Assembly (NCBI GenBank): GCA_963818775.1
Contig: CAWFUF010000024.1
Location: 310,001 to 374,000 of the forward strand
Source: JAMXLO01 sp963818775
GTDB lineage: Bacteria > Pseudomonadota > Alphaproteobacteria > Acetobacterales > Acetobacteraceae
Direction of reading: 5' to 3'
DNA length: 64,000 nt
This document shows, one piece after another, positions 34,645 to 43,221 of this stretch. Position numbers and translations under genes: made by a program. The notes below the pieces were generated by a model. It did not search any database and was not told the origin of the DNA. It saw only the letters and a program-made list of their open reading frames with translations. Positions within the stretch are counted from its first letter, which is position 1. Every line of letters begins with the position of its first letter.

Positions 34645-34679
34645 CGTCATGGCCGACGAAGGCCGGCCATCCACGTCTT
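34645..34679. repeat. Dispersed palindrome (family C), copy 2
   Basis: CGTCATGGCCGACGAAGGCC continuing GGCCATCCACGTCTT, matching the elements at 19767-19802 and 57455-57490. It lies between the convergent ends of metX and the HD-domain gene. Confidence 0.7.
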
Positions 34680-34702
34680 CCCTCGATGCGCGCGGCAGCT
34701 CC

Positions 34703-35557
34703 TCATGAACCCCTGACCTGCGGACCCATGTGCTGCCGGCGATGCTCGATGGCGAACACGTTGCTGTATAGCTGCGCCACCCATTGCCGACCTTCCATCG
34801 TCAATTCGAGGTATCGAATTGCATCGCCGATGTACGGTTCAACCTTGTTCCAGAAGAACCGGGGATACTGCTCGGCCAGGTCCGCCGGCGTGGCATAACC
34901 CAGCTTTTCATTGATCCCTATTTCCGCGAACTCATGGAACAGCGCATTGAGCTTGCGCGGATACAGCGGGTCCGCCAGTTGTCCGATGAGATCGGCCGCG
35001 CGCAACAGACCAGCCTCCGTGTCGGTCTCGGCGTAATCCTCGTCGTTCGGGATCGGGAAGCGGGTGAGCTCGATCGCTCTGGCGATCCGCTCACCGTCGA
35101 TCATGGAATGACCGGCAAAGCGTCTCAGGACCACGCTCTTCGAGCGATAAACATGATAGGGCGCCAGGAACGCGTCCGAGGCGCCACGCGGCAGAGCAAC
35201 CGTATTGCCCGTGTCATCGATGACCTGCCGTTCGCCGCTGTCCCCGGCGCAGACGTCGCGCAGATATCCGACATCGTGCGCGAGGGCTGCAATTATGAAA
35301 TGCAGCCAATCGTCAGGCGATATGTCCTGCCTCAGGCGAAGTCCACGTAGAATATCCTGCGCCACCAATGTCACGAGCGCCGTGTGTTCCGCGCTATGAT
35401 ACAGCGCATCGCTGGTGGCGAGTCGCTCGATGACAAGCCGCCCCGCTTCATCGATCTCGGCCGCGATCCGCGCGTCGCCCCCGCCGAAGCTGCGCCGGAA
35501 TACGCCGGAGAGCCTCTGACCGAGCTCATCTGCCAGGAGCGTCGCCGTATTCAGCAT
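34703..35557 (-). CDS. HD-domain metal-dependent phosphohydrolase-like protein
   Basis: 284 residues from the ATG at 35557 behind GGAGGA. His54/His58 (LYHSAEHT) and His94-Asp95 (ALAHDVGY) provide the HD-type metal site, and HSMIDGERIARAIELTRF supplies a further histidine. Hydrolysis of a cyclic nucleotide or nucleotide is typical of the superfamily, but the substrate is unknown here. The C-terminal FWNKVEPYIGDAIRYLELTMEGRQW is helical. Divergently transcribed from the amidohydrolase gene at 35735. Confidence 0.83.
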   Translation of the reverse strand: MLNTATLLADELGQRLSGVFRRSFGGGDARIAAEIDEAGRLVIERLATSDALYHSAEHTALVTLVAQDILRGLRLRQDISPDDWLHFIIAALAHDVGYLRDVCAGDSGERQVIDDTGNTVALPRGASDAFLAPYHVYRSKSVVLRRFAGHSMIDGERIARAIELTRFPIPNDEDYAETDTEAGLLRAADLIGQLADPLYPRKLNALFHEFAEIGINEKLGYATPADLAEQYPRFFWNKVEPYIGDAIRYLELTMEGRQWVAQLYSNVFAIEHRRQHMGPQVRGS

Positions 35558-35734
35558 GTGCGGTTCCTCCGGCCGGGATGTTCCAGGGTGGCGCGTGCCG
35601 GCCACCAAAGTCTGCAACGAGGCGTGCCGTCGCTCAAGCCGTCGCGATGCGTGCGGCTTCACATCCACCACAGGCGGGACTAGCCTGAAATTTCTGCGAT
35701 GATCTCTACCTTTGCGGCAACCGAGGAGCGTCCC

Positions 35735-36883
35735 ATGCAGGAAAAACTGATATCCGCCGACAACCACATCGATCTCACCTATTGTCCGCCCGACCTCTGG
35801 TCCGAGCAGGCGCCCAAGCAGTGGCGCGACACTGCGCCGCGCACCGAGGAACGCGACGATGGCCTGCATTGGGTCGTCGACGGCCAGGACAAGGGAATGT
35901 GGAACGGCGTCGGCCCGGGCTTCCTGAAGTATCAGAAGGGCACGTTCCACCACGTCGATGAAATGAAGGACGCTGGTTTCGAATGGGACTATCGCCGCGG
36001 CGCCAAGCCGCGTCCGACGACGCCGGAAACCCGTATCACCGACCTCGACAAGGACGGTGTCGCGGCCGAGGTGGTGTACGGCTGCATCATGATCAACGAG
36101 ATGATCGCCGACACGACGATGCGCGACTGGGCCGACGCGGTTTACAACGACTGGGTGGCCGACTTCGCCAGGAAAGCCGATCCCAACCGCGTGTTTCCGC
36201 TCGCAATCGTGCCGAACAGCGATCCCAAGTCGGCGGCGGCCGAGGTGCGGCGTTGCGCCAAGATTGGTCTGCGCGGCGGCGATCTTGCGTTCAAGCGCAT
36301 GGGTATCCCGCTGTGGCACCACGACTGGTACGCGCTGTGGGAGGCGAGCGCCGAATGCCACTTCCCGATCTCGTTCCACTCCACCGGCTTCAAGGCGGCC
36401 CGCGCGCCCGACACACCAGAGATGGAGAAGGAATACGCGATCCAGTACCGCCTGGTGCGCTCGGCGCTGTTCCAGACCGACACGATGGAGGTCCTGGTGT
36501 CTCTGCTCGCCTCCGGCGCCTGCGAGAAATACCCCGACTTTAACTTCGTCCTCGGCGAATCAGGCGTGACCTGGCTACCGTACATCTTCGACCGCCTCGA
36601 CACCGAGTATCATGACCGCGCCCGCAGTCTCGGCTTCAAGCTGAAGCCCAGCGACTACTTCCGCCGCCAGGGCTATGTCACGTACCAGCAGGACAAGTTC
36701 CTCGAACCGATCGTGCCGCTGATCGGCGAGGACAACATCATGTGGGGTTCGGATTACCCACACCCTGACTCGCTATGGCCCGACTCGCACAACGTGCTCG
36801 CCGAAAATCTCGCCGCCTTCACGCCGACCGTGCGTCGCAAGATCGTCCACGATAACGTCGCCCGGCTCTACGGTCTGAACTAG
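35735..36883 (+). CDS. ACMSD-like amidohydrolase
   Basis: 382 residues from the ATG at 35735 with GAGGAG at 35723-35728; a frame start at 35699 is less likely. The TIM-barrel ends typical of the 2-amino-3-carboxymuconate semialdehyde decarboxylase family are present: an N-terminal ISADNHIDL (the usual DxHxH is DNHID here, so the second His is Asp), FPISFHSTGF with the metal His, FVLGESGVTWLPYIFDRLD and MWGSDYPHPDSLWPDS with the catalytic Asp. Such enzymes decarboxylate or hydrolyse aromatic-derived acids. Substrate unknown. Confidence 0.87.
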   Translation: MQEKLISADNHIDLTYCPPDLWSEQAPKQWRDTAPRTEERDDGLHWVVDGQDKGMWNGVGPGFLKYQKGTFHHVDEMKDAGFEWDYRRGAKPRPTTPETRITDLDKDGVAAEVVYGCIMINEMIADTTMRDWADAVYNDWVADFARKADPNRVFPLAIVPNSDPKSAAAEVRRCAKIGLRGGDLAFKRMGIPLWHHDWYALWEASAECHFPISFHSTGFKAARAPDTPEMEKEYAIQYRLVRSALFQTDTMEVLVSLLASGACEKYPDFNFVLGESGVTWLPYIFDRLDTEYHDRARSLGFKLKPSDYFRRQGYVTYQQDKFLEPIVPLIGEDNIMWGSDYPHPDSLWPDSHNVLAENLAAFTPTVRRKIVHDNVARLYGLN

Positions 36884-36884
36884 C

Positions 36885-37271
36885 TCACGTCTCCCCGGCC
36901 GCTCGGCGGGCTGTCATGAATTCCTCCCAGTGCAGCCCGTCGAACAGGCTCGGATGCAGGCCGGCGATATCCACGCCCTCGAGGCAGCGCACGTTCACGC
37001 TGACGCCATCAGGCTTCGACCGCGGCGTGTAGAACGAGTGGATGCCGCAGTGCCGGCAGAACGTGTGCTTCGCCACGCCGGTGCCGAACTTGTAGGTGGC
37101 AATCGCGTCCGCGCCGCGCAACAGCTCGAACTGCTCGAGCGGCACCACCATGTGCACGATCCCCTTCATCGTGCAGACCGAGCAGTTGCACACCGAGACA
37201 TCATCCAGGTCGCCCTGGACGCGAAACCTCACCTGGCCGCAGTGGCAGCCACCCTCATAAGTCACAAGCAT
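36885..37271 (-). CDS. GFA family zinc protein (glutathione-dependent formaldehyde-activating-like)
   Basis: 128 residues. Cys pattern of the CENP-V/GFA fold: Cys9 and Cys11 (GGCHCGQVRF), Cys28, Cys30 and Cys33 (CNCSVC), Cys72 and Cys75 (FCRHCGIHSFY). Two zinc ions are expected. Originally tied to S-hydroxymethylglutathione formation, but most members have unknown roles. Last gene of a minus-strand run with a CMD-family protein, a MetE-like protein and a Zn-alcohol dehydrogenase. Confidence 0.9.
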   Translation of the reverse strand: MLVTYEGGCHCGQVRFRVQGDLDDVSVCNCSVCTMKGIVHMVVPLEQFELLRGADAIATYKFGTGVAKHTFCRHCGIHSFYTPRSKPDGVSVNVRCLEGVDIAGLHPSLFDGLHWEEFMTARRAAGET

Positions 37272-37294
37272 ATCACGGCTCCGATTGGTTCAGA

Positions 37295-37840
37295 TCAGAC
37301 CTTCAGGACTTCGGCGCCTTCCGCCGGTTCCAGCTCGCAGGCATTCACCGTCATGCACAGCATGGCATAGTAACCGATCGCGCCGGTAAGCTGGATGAAC
37401 TCATCGTCGCCGAACCGCTTGCGCATCGCACTCGCCGTCGCATCGTCGATCCGGTGCTTGCGCAGCAGTTGGCGGGTGAAATCGACGATCTGCGCATCCT
37501 CGGCCGGAATGCCGCGTGAGTGGTTCTCGCGTATCGCGGTGATCGTCGATTCCGCCACGCCGAGACGCCGCGCACCGCCGCTCTGCGCCCCCCAGACATA
37601 CATCGCCTCGTATTCGCGCGCGACCGTCATCGCCGCGAGCACGCGCACGCGCATATCGAGCGAACCTTCAAATCGGACATACGCCCCGAGATGCGCAACG
37701 CGACCTGCGATCTCCGGCGAGTGCAGGAACATGGTGAACGGTCCCTGCACCGCGCCACGGCTCGCGACGATCGCGTCGAAGACGGCGTGGTCCTTCGCGG
37801 GAACCTGATCCTTGCTGGTGATGTAGGAGAGTTTGGCCAT
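37295..37840 (-). CDS. Carboxymuconolactone decarboxylase / AhpD-like protein without CxxC
   Basis: 181 residues. Pattern GPFTMFLHSPEIAGRVAHLGAYVRFEGSLDMRVRVLAAMTVAREYEAMYVWGAQSGGARRLGV matches the CMD family, with the AhpD-type helix AREYEAMYVWGAQSGGA. The position of the redox CxxC of AhpD reads AQSG, so a peroxidase function is unlikely and a decarboxylase/lactonase-like function is more plausible. The ATG at 37840 has GGAGGAAAT just upstream. Confidence 0.85.
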   Translation of the reverse strand: MAKLSYITSKDQVPAKDHAVFDAIVASRGAVQGPFTMFLHSPEIAGRVAHLGAYVRFEGSLDMRVRVLAAMTVAREYEAMYVWGAQSGGARRLGVAESTITAIRENHSRGIPAEDAQIVDFTRQLLRKHRIDDATASAMRKRFGDDEFIQLTGAIGYYAMLCMTVNACELEPAEGAEVLKV

Positions 37841-37859
37841 GATTTCCTCCTTGTCGACC

Positions 37860-37912
37860 TGTCATTTGCGAGGAGCGAAGCGGTCCCGGACGCGATCCGG
37901 GAAGCAATCTCC
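37860..37912. repeat. Dispersed palindrome (family A), variant copy 3
   Basis: Half-elements TGTCATTTGCGAGGAGCGAA and GAAGCAATCTCC flank an internal palindrome GGTCCCGGACGCGATCCGGGA. It lies between the MetE-like gene and the CMD-family gene, inside a co-directional run, so it may weaken read-through between them. Confidence 0.7.
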
Positions 37913-37913
37913 A

Positions 37914-39095
37914 TCAGGCGCGAGCACCGCCAACACTCGCGAAATACAGCTTCGGATCAGCCGCGCGCACATGCGCCTCCGGCAGCCCCAGCTCGCGACG
38001 CACGATGTTGGTGCCCTCCACCATCGAGACGCACTTGTAATGCGCGATCCGCCGGCTCAGCCCCTCGCGGCCGAAGCCGCAGTCCGTCGTGATCACCAGC
38101 CGCTCCGCCGGAATGAACTCCAGCGCGCGTCGGATCAGTCCCGCCACATATTCCGGCGGTTCCACCACGGTGTTGCAATGGTTCACCACGCCGATGCCAA
38201 TCTTCTTGTCGGTCTTGTACTTGCCGAACAGATGCAGGTCGCGCCCGTCGCTGCTGGCGCATTCGAAGGTGATCACATCACCGTTCAATTGCAGCAGATA
38301 CGGCATCGCACGCTCGTAGCTCGGCACCTCCCAGTACACGCGCTGCTGGTTCGGATTGCCCCAGCACGTGTGCACCCAGATCTCCGCATTCACCCCGACA
38401 AGCTGCCGGTTGAACGCCTCGGTGAGAAACTCCAGCTCCGCCTCGGTGCAGTCCGGCCTTAGCGAACGACCGTGGTGCGGCGGCTCCTCCACCTGGATCA
38501 GCGGACATCCCGCATCCGCCATCTCGCGGAACTCGGCGTTCATGATGTCGCAGAGATCCAACACAAGCTGCTTGTCGTCAGGGTAGAACTCGTTCCACAG
38601 CATGCTGGCCAGTGCCGGTGCACAGATCGCGCCGAACTTCACCGGACGATCGGACATGCGCTGCGCCACTTGCCAGATCGCAGTGTATTCCAGCGGGCCG
38701 CGCTCCAGCTTGTGCTTCACCACGCCAGGCTGGTACGCCTCCTGCACCTCCCACAGGATCTTGCCAGGCCGCAAGCCATGCCGGCTCATCCAGCCGCGCG
38801 ACGTGTCGCGATGGCCCTCGACGCCGAGGATCCGCTCGATCGGATAGAAGAACCACGACTTGCCCCCGACCGCGAGATCGAACCGGCTGTCGCCATCAGT
38901 GACGATGTCGAGGCCGGCCGCCTCCTGCGCGTTGATGACCGCCGCGACGGCATCCAGGTACTGTTCGCGGAACAGCGACTCGCCCAGCGCCGACTTGAAC
39001 GATCGTCCGTCGAGGCTGAGATCGAACCACAGCGGACGCGGATACGATCCGGTGATCGCCGTGGGCAGCATCAGGTTCTGCGTGACTGACAGCAT
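37914..39095 (-). CDS. MetE C-terminal-domain-like (cobalamin-independent methionine synthase family) protein
   Basis: 393 residues, corresponding only to the catalytic C-terminal barrel of MetE. PTAITGSYPRPLWF, AAGLDIVTDGDSRF, CPLIQVEEP and the zinc site in IWVHTCWGNPNQ and ITTDCGFGREGLSRRIAHYKC are visible. True MetE is about twice this length; short forms may demethylate or transfer methyl groups to other thiols, or use methylcobamide-type partners. The start is at 39095, though the Met eight codons later (MLPTAITGSYPRP) is also plausible. Nine bases after the Zn-ADH gene. Confidence 0.85.
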   Translation of the reverse strand: MLSVTQNLMLPTAITGSYPRPLWFDLSLDGRSFKSALGESLFREQYLDAVAAVINAQEAAGLDIVTDGDSRFDLAVGGKSWFFYPIERILGVEGHRDTSRGWMSRHGLRPGKILWEVQEAYQPGVVKHKLERGPLEYTAIWQVAQRMSDRPVKFGAICAPALASMLWNEFYPDDKQLVLDLCDIMNAEFREMADAGCPLIQVEEPPHHGRSLRPDCTEAELEFLTEAFNRQLVGVNAEIWVHTCWGNPNQQRVYWEVPSYERAMPYLLQLNGDVITFECASSDGRDLHLFGKYKTDKKIGIGVVNHCNTVVEPPEYVAGLIRRALEFIPAERLVITTDCGFGREGLSRRIAHYKCVSMVEGTNIVRRELGLPEAHVRAADPKLYFASVGGARA

Positions 39096-39104
39096 GGCGC
39101 CCTC

Positions 39105-40202
39105 TCAATCGAACATCAGCACGGTGCGCGCGACCTCGCCGGCCTTCATCGCGCGGAATGCTTCGTTGATATCGCCCAGGTGGCCGCGCCGGCTGATCAT
39201 CGAATCCAGATCCAGCCGGCCCTGCCGATAGAACTCGAGATAGTTGGGGATGTCGGTGCGGAACTGGTTGGACCCCATGCGTGACGTCTGCACCCGGCAT
39301 TCCGGCCTGATCGCCATCCACGGGAATTCGATCGTCGCATCCGGCGGCAGCACGCCGACAATTGTCGCGGTGCCGCGCACGGCCAGCGATTCGATCGCCT
39401 GGCGGCACAGTGACGCGACACCCACCGCCTCGAACGCATGATCGACACCAAGCCCCTTGGTCAGCGCGCGCACCGCCTTCACCGCGTCGTCCTGCGTGCT
39501 GTTCACGGTGTGCGTGGCGCCGACGCCCTTCGCCATCTCGAGCTTTGCATCGAACATATCGACCGCGATGATCTGTCGCGCACCGCCGATCCGTGCACCC
39601 TGCACGATCGACAATCCGACACCGCCGCAGCCGAACACCGCCACCGTCTGTCCCGCCTGCAATCGCGCGCTGCGCAGCGCCGCGCCAACGCCGGTCAGCA
39701 CACCGCAACCCACCAGTGCCGCGCGATCGAGCGGAATCTCCGGCTCGATGCGCACCAGCGAATTCTCATGCAACAGCATATGTTCGGCGTAGCTGCCGAT
39801 CGCGGCGAAGGTGCGGAACGGCTGGCCACTCTGCGATACGCGCGGCGTTGCATTTTCATCGCGCGCGACAATGCCGCCGGTGCAGACATTCGGATGACCG
39901 CTCAGACATTGCGGACAGGTGCCGCAGAAACCGGACAGGCAGGCCACGACGTGATCGCCCACCCGCATCGTGGTGACATCGGCCCCCACTGCCTCCACAA
40001 CGCCTGCCCCCTCATGACCCAGCACGAACGGTCGATCGAGCGGGAAGCGGCCGTTGCCATCCACCACGTGCAGGTCACTGTGACAGACGCCTGTGGCAAC
40101 CGTGCGCACCAGCACCTCGCGGCCCCAGGGCTTGTCGATCTCGACTCGTTCGATGGTCAGCGGCTCATGCGTCTTGCGGAAGACGGCAGCGGACATTTCC
40201 AT
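39105..40202 (-). CDS. Zn-dependent alcohol dehydrogenase (MDR superfamily)
   Basis: 365 residues. Catalytic Zn ligands: Cys in TGVCHSDLHVVDG, the His-Glu of GHEGAGVV, and a later Cys (ALVGCGVLTG). Structural Zn: four cysteines in GFCGTCPQCLSGHPNVC. NAD-binding AVFGCGGVGLSIVQGARIGGA. This matches the class III-like alcohol / S-hydroxymethyl-thiol dehydrogenase branch. First gene of the operon with the MetE-like, CMD and GFA proteins; the GFA partner suggests an aldehyde or C1 thiol-adduct substrate (inference). Confidence 0.9.
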   Translation of the reverse strand: MEMSAAVFRKTHEPLTIERVEIDKPWGREVLVRTVATGVCHSDLHVVDGNGRFPLDRPFVLGHEGAGVVEAVGADVTTMRVGDHVVACLSGFCGTCPQCLSGHPNVCTGGIVARDENATPRVSQSGQPFRTFAAIGSYAEHMLLHENSLVRIEPEIPLDRAALVGCGVLTGVGAALRSARLQAGQTVAVFGCGGVGLSIVQGARIGGARQIIAVDMFDAKLEMAKGVGATHTVNSTQDDAVKAVRALTKGLGVDHAFEAVGVASLCRQAIESLAVRGTATIVGVLPPDATIEFPWMAIRPECRVQTSRMGSNQFRTDIPNYLEFYRQGRLDLDSMISRRGHLGDINEAFRAMKAGEVARTVLMFD

Positions 40203-40338
40203 GACGGTTGCCTTGTCACGTTTCGTGACACATTAGCGGCGCACGCCATGCGGTGCCAATGGGCTGGGAATATTGCCTTGCCCATCGCGTCATGCTCACG
40301 TCCGCCCGACGCACCGGCTTTCTCGGAGCACGCTCGCC

Positions 40339-40800
40339 ATGATCAAGCTTACCGTCAATGGCATTTCGCACACCGCCGACACCGATCCCGACACCCCGCT
40401 GCTGTGGGTCATCCGCGAGTGGCTCGGCATGACCGGCACGAAATACGGTTGCGGCATCGCACAGTGCGGCGCCTGCACCGTGCATATCGACGGTGTCGCG
40501 ACGCGATCCTGTCAGGTGCCGGCGGGCTCGGTGGGCGATGCGAAGATCACCACCATCGAGGGCCTGTCACAAGACGGTCTCAGCCATCCGGTGCAGGTCG
40601 CCTGGCTCCAGCACGACGTGCCGCAATGCGGCTACTGTCAGTCCGGCCAGATCATGGCTGCCGCCGCGTTGCTGAAGACAAATCCCAAACCCAGCAACGA
40701 CGACATCGACAACGCCATTACGAACATCTGTCGCTGCGGCACCTATCAGCGCATCCGCGAGGCCATCCACACCGCCGCCTCACTCGGCGGCAAGGCATAG
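40339..40800 (+). CDS. Molybdenum hydroxylase [2Fe-2S] small subunit, second copy
   Basis: 153 residues. Cys38, Cys43, Cys46 and Cys58 (YGCGIAQCGACTVHIDG) and Cys97, Cys100, Cys131 and Cys133 (QCGYC, NICRCG) form the two clusters. The sequence is clearly homologous to the small subunit at 8989-9441. Start at the ATG at 40339. It opens a plus-strand run that continues through a molybdopterin subunit, a cytochrome and sulfur-oxidation genes. Divergent from the Zn-ADH operon. Confidence 0.94.
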   Translation: MIKLTVNGISHTADTDPDTPLLWVIREWLGMTGTKYGCGIAQCGACTVHIDGVATRSCQVPAGSVGDAKITTIEGLSQDGLSHPVQVAWLQHDVPQCGYCQSGQIMAAAALLKTNPKPSNDDIDNAITNICRCGTYQRIREAIHTAASLGGKA

Positions 40801-40810
40801 GGAGGCGGAC

Positions 40811-42964
40811 ATGAGCAACCGGCTTGCACTCCGTCGCCGTTCCTTCCTCGGCTCCGTTGCCGCCCTGAGCGGTGGCGTCGCACTCGGCTGGCACGTTCCG
40901 GCTTTCGCGCAGAGCGGCGGACAGGAACTTGGCATCTGGGTGGTCGTCAGCCCGGATGACACGACTGTCGTGCGCATCGCCCGATCCGAGATGGGGCAGG
41001 GCACGTTCACGGGGCTCGCGCAGCTCGTCGCCGATGAACTCGATGCCGACTGGAAGCATGTGCGCGCCGAATATGTATCGCCCGACGAGAACCTGGCGCA
41101 CAAGCGCGCCTGGGGCGACATGTCGACCGGCGGCAGTCGCGGCATTCGCGGTTCGGTGGATTACGTTCGCAAGGGCGGCGCCGCGGCTCGCGCCATGTTG
41201 ATCGAGGCGGCGGCACAGCGCTGGAACGTGCCTGTGGCGGAATGCACGGCGGCCAACAGCGTGCTCACCCATACACCGAGCGGCCGCACGTTGCGTTATG
41301 GCGAGGTTGCGGCGGATGCGGCCAAACTTCCCGTGCCGACCGAGGTGAAGCTGAAGACGCCGGCGCAGTGGACCATCATCGGCAAGCCCGTGAAGCGGCT
41401 CGATACGGTCGATAAACTGTCCGGCAAGCAGGTGTTCGCCATCGACGTGCAACTGCCCGACATGCTGAACGCGGCCATTGCGCAGTGTCCGGTGTATGAC
41501 GGCAAGCTGAAGTCATTCGACGCCGACAAGATCAAATCGATGCCCGGCGTGCGGCAGGTCGTCGCCGTGGGCGACAATGCGGTCGCCGTGGTGGCCGACA
41601 AATGGTACCAGGCGAAGACCGCGCTCGCAGCACTGCCGATCGTCTGGGACGAAGGCGCCAGTGCCACTGTCGACAGCGCACAGATTGCCACTCTGCTGAA
41701 AGGCGGCCTCGATGCCAAGGAAGCCGCGCTCGGCCAGAAGCACGGCGACGTCGAGGCGGGGCTCGCCGGCGCGGGGAAGGTGATCGAGGCAGTATACGCC
41801 GCGCCGTTCCTCGCCCACGCCACGATGGAACCGATGAACTGCACGGCGAAATTCGCCGACGGCAAGGTGGAGATCTGGGTGGCGTCGCAGAACGGCGACG
41901 CCTCGCTCGCCGCGGCAGCCGAGGCCGCAGGTGTAAAGCTTGGCGACGTGAAGGTAAACAAGCTGCATCTCGGCGGTGGCTTCGGACGGCGTGGCCAGCA
42001 GGATTACACGCGCCAGGCCGTGCTGATCGCGCAGCAGATTCCGGGGCGTCCGGTGAAGCTCATCTGGTCCCGCGAAGAGGACACGACGCACGACTTCTAC
42101 CGCCCCATTACGCAGTGCAAGCTGCGCGCCGGGCTGGACGCAAGCGGCAATGTGGTTGCGCTGCATGCGCGGCTATCGGGACAGTCGATCCTCGCATACC
42201 TGATGCCGTCGCGCATGGAGAACGGCGTCGACATGATTGCGTTCCAGAGCTGGACCAAGGAGGAGTTCGGCTACAGCGCCATCCCCAACCTGCTGATCGA
42301 TCACGCGGTGCGCAACACGCATGTGCCGGTCGGTTTCTGGCGTGGTGTGAACACCAACCAGAACGCGATCTACATGGAGTGCTTCATCGACGAGGTGGCG
42401 CACGCGGCTGGCAAGGATCCGCTGGAATTCCGTCGCACGCTGCTGGTGAACAGCCCGAAGCACCTCGCGGTGCTGAACGCGGTCGCGGCTAAGGCCGAAT
42501 GGGGCAAGCCGCTGCCGCAGGGCGTGTTCCGCGGCATTTGCCAGAACTACGGCTACGGCAGTTATACCGCTGCGGTTGCCGAGGTGTCGGTGTCGCCGCA
42601 GGGCGAGCTGAAGGTGCACCGCATCGTGGCGGCGACCGATCCCGGCTACGCGGTCAATCCGCAGCAGATCGAGGCGCAGGTGCAAGGCTCGTTCGTGTTT
42701 GGCCTGAGCGCGGTGCTGTTCGGCGAGATCACCATCGACAAGGGCCGCGCGGTGGAGACCAACTTCGACACCTACCCGGTGATGCGCATCGCCGACATGC
42801 CGAAGGTGGACACGATCATCGCGCCGTCCGGCGGCTTCTGGGGCGGCGTCGGCGAACCGACGATCGCCGTGGCGGGACCGGCGGTTCTGAATGCGATCTT
42901 CGCCGCGACCGGCAAGCGCGTTCGCTCATTGCCGCTGCGGCTGACCGATCTCGCGCACGCATGA
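40811..42964 (+). CDS. Molybdenum hydroxylase molybdopterin subunit, second copy, Tat-exported
   Basis: 717 residues. Tat signal ALRRRSFLGSVAALSGG with cleavage near PAFA-QSGG. LHLGGGFGRRGQQDYTRQA and GGVGEPTIAVAGPAVLNAIFAATGKR (catalytic Glu) are the family motifs. The enzyme is expected in the periplasm with its folded FeS subunit as hitchhiker. Stop overlaps the next gene, a c-type cytochrome, by four bases (ATGA). That coupling suggests the cytochrome could accept its electrons even though it also looks like the sulfide dehydrogenase cytochrome. Confidence 0.92.
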   Translation: MSNRLALRRRSFLGSVAALSGGVALGWHVPAFAQSGGQELGIWVVVSPDDTTVVRIARSEMGQGTFTGLAQLVADELDADWKHVRAEYVSPDENLAHKRAWGDMSTGGSRGIRGSVDYVRKGGAAARAMLIEAAAQRWNVPVAECTAANSVLTHTPSGRTLRYGEVAADAAKLPVPTEVKLKTPAQWTIIGKPVKRLDTVDKLSGKQVFAIDVQLPDMLNAAIAQCPVYDGKLKSFDADKIKSMPGVRQVVAVGDNAVAVVADKWYQAKTALAALPIVWDEGASATVDSAQIATLLKGGLDAKEAALGQKHGDVEAGLAGAGKVIEAVYAAPFLAHATMEPMNCTAKFADGKVEIWVASQNGDASLAAAAEAAGVKLGDVKVNKLHLGGGFGRRGQQDYTRQAVLIAQQIPGRPVKLIWSREEDTTHDFYRPITQCKLRAGLDASGNVVALHARLSGQSILAYLMPSRMENGVDMIAFQSWTKEEFGYSAIPNLLIDHAVRNTHVPVGFWRGVNTNQNAIYMECFIDEVAHAAGKDPLEFRRTLLVNSPKHLAVLNAVAAKAEWGKPLPQGVFRGICQNYGYGSYTAAVAEVSVSPQGELKVHRIVAATDPGYAVNPQQIEAQVQGSFVFGLSAVLFGEITIDKGRAVETNFDTYPVMRIADMPKVDTIIAPSGGFWGGVGEPTIAVAGPAVLNAIFAATGKRVRSLPLRLTDLAHA

Positions 42965-43221
42965 GGGCTGGCGGTGTCGTTGTGCTGGCGGTGATGGTGG
43001 GCGCCGCGGCGCCTCCGCCCGGTGCGTCGAGCTGCTCGGGCTGCCATGGCGGCGTGTCACCGGTGCCGGTGCTGGCGGGTCGCAAGGCCGGCGATATCAT
43101 CGCGGCGATGGACGCGTTCCGCACCGGCGTCCGACAGGCCACCGTGATGGACCGGATCGCCAAGGGTTTCACGCCCGACGAGACGGCCGCGATCGCAGGA
43201 TGGTGGGCGGAGCAGAAGTGA
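42961..43221 (+). CDS. Monoheme c-type cytochrome, FccA-like
   Basis: 86 residues. Signal peptide to about residue 20, heme motif Cys25-Ser-Gly-Cys28-His29, and Met63 (ATVMDRIAKGF) as the likely sixth ligand. The pattern GVSPVPVLAGRKAGDIIAAMDAFRTGVRQATVMDRIAKGFTPDETAAIAGWW resembles flavocytochrome c sulfide dehydrogenase heme subunits and cytochromes c553. Coupled by ATGA to the molybdenum hydroxylase and by TGATG to fccB. It may serve either or both enzymes. Confidence 0.85.
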   Translation: MRAGGVVVLAVMVGAAAPPPGASSCSGCHGGVSPVPVLAGRKAGDIIAAMDAFRTGVRQATVMDRIAKGFTPDETAAIAGWWAEQK

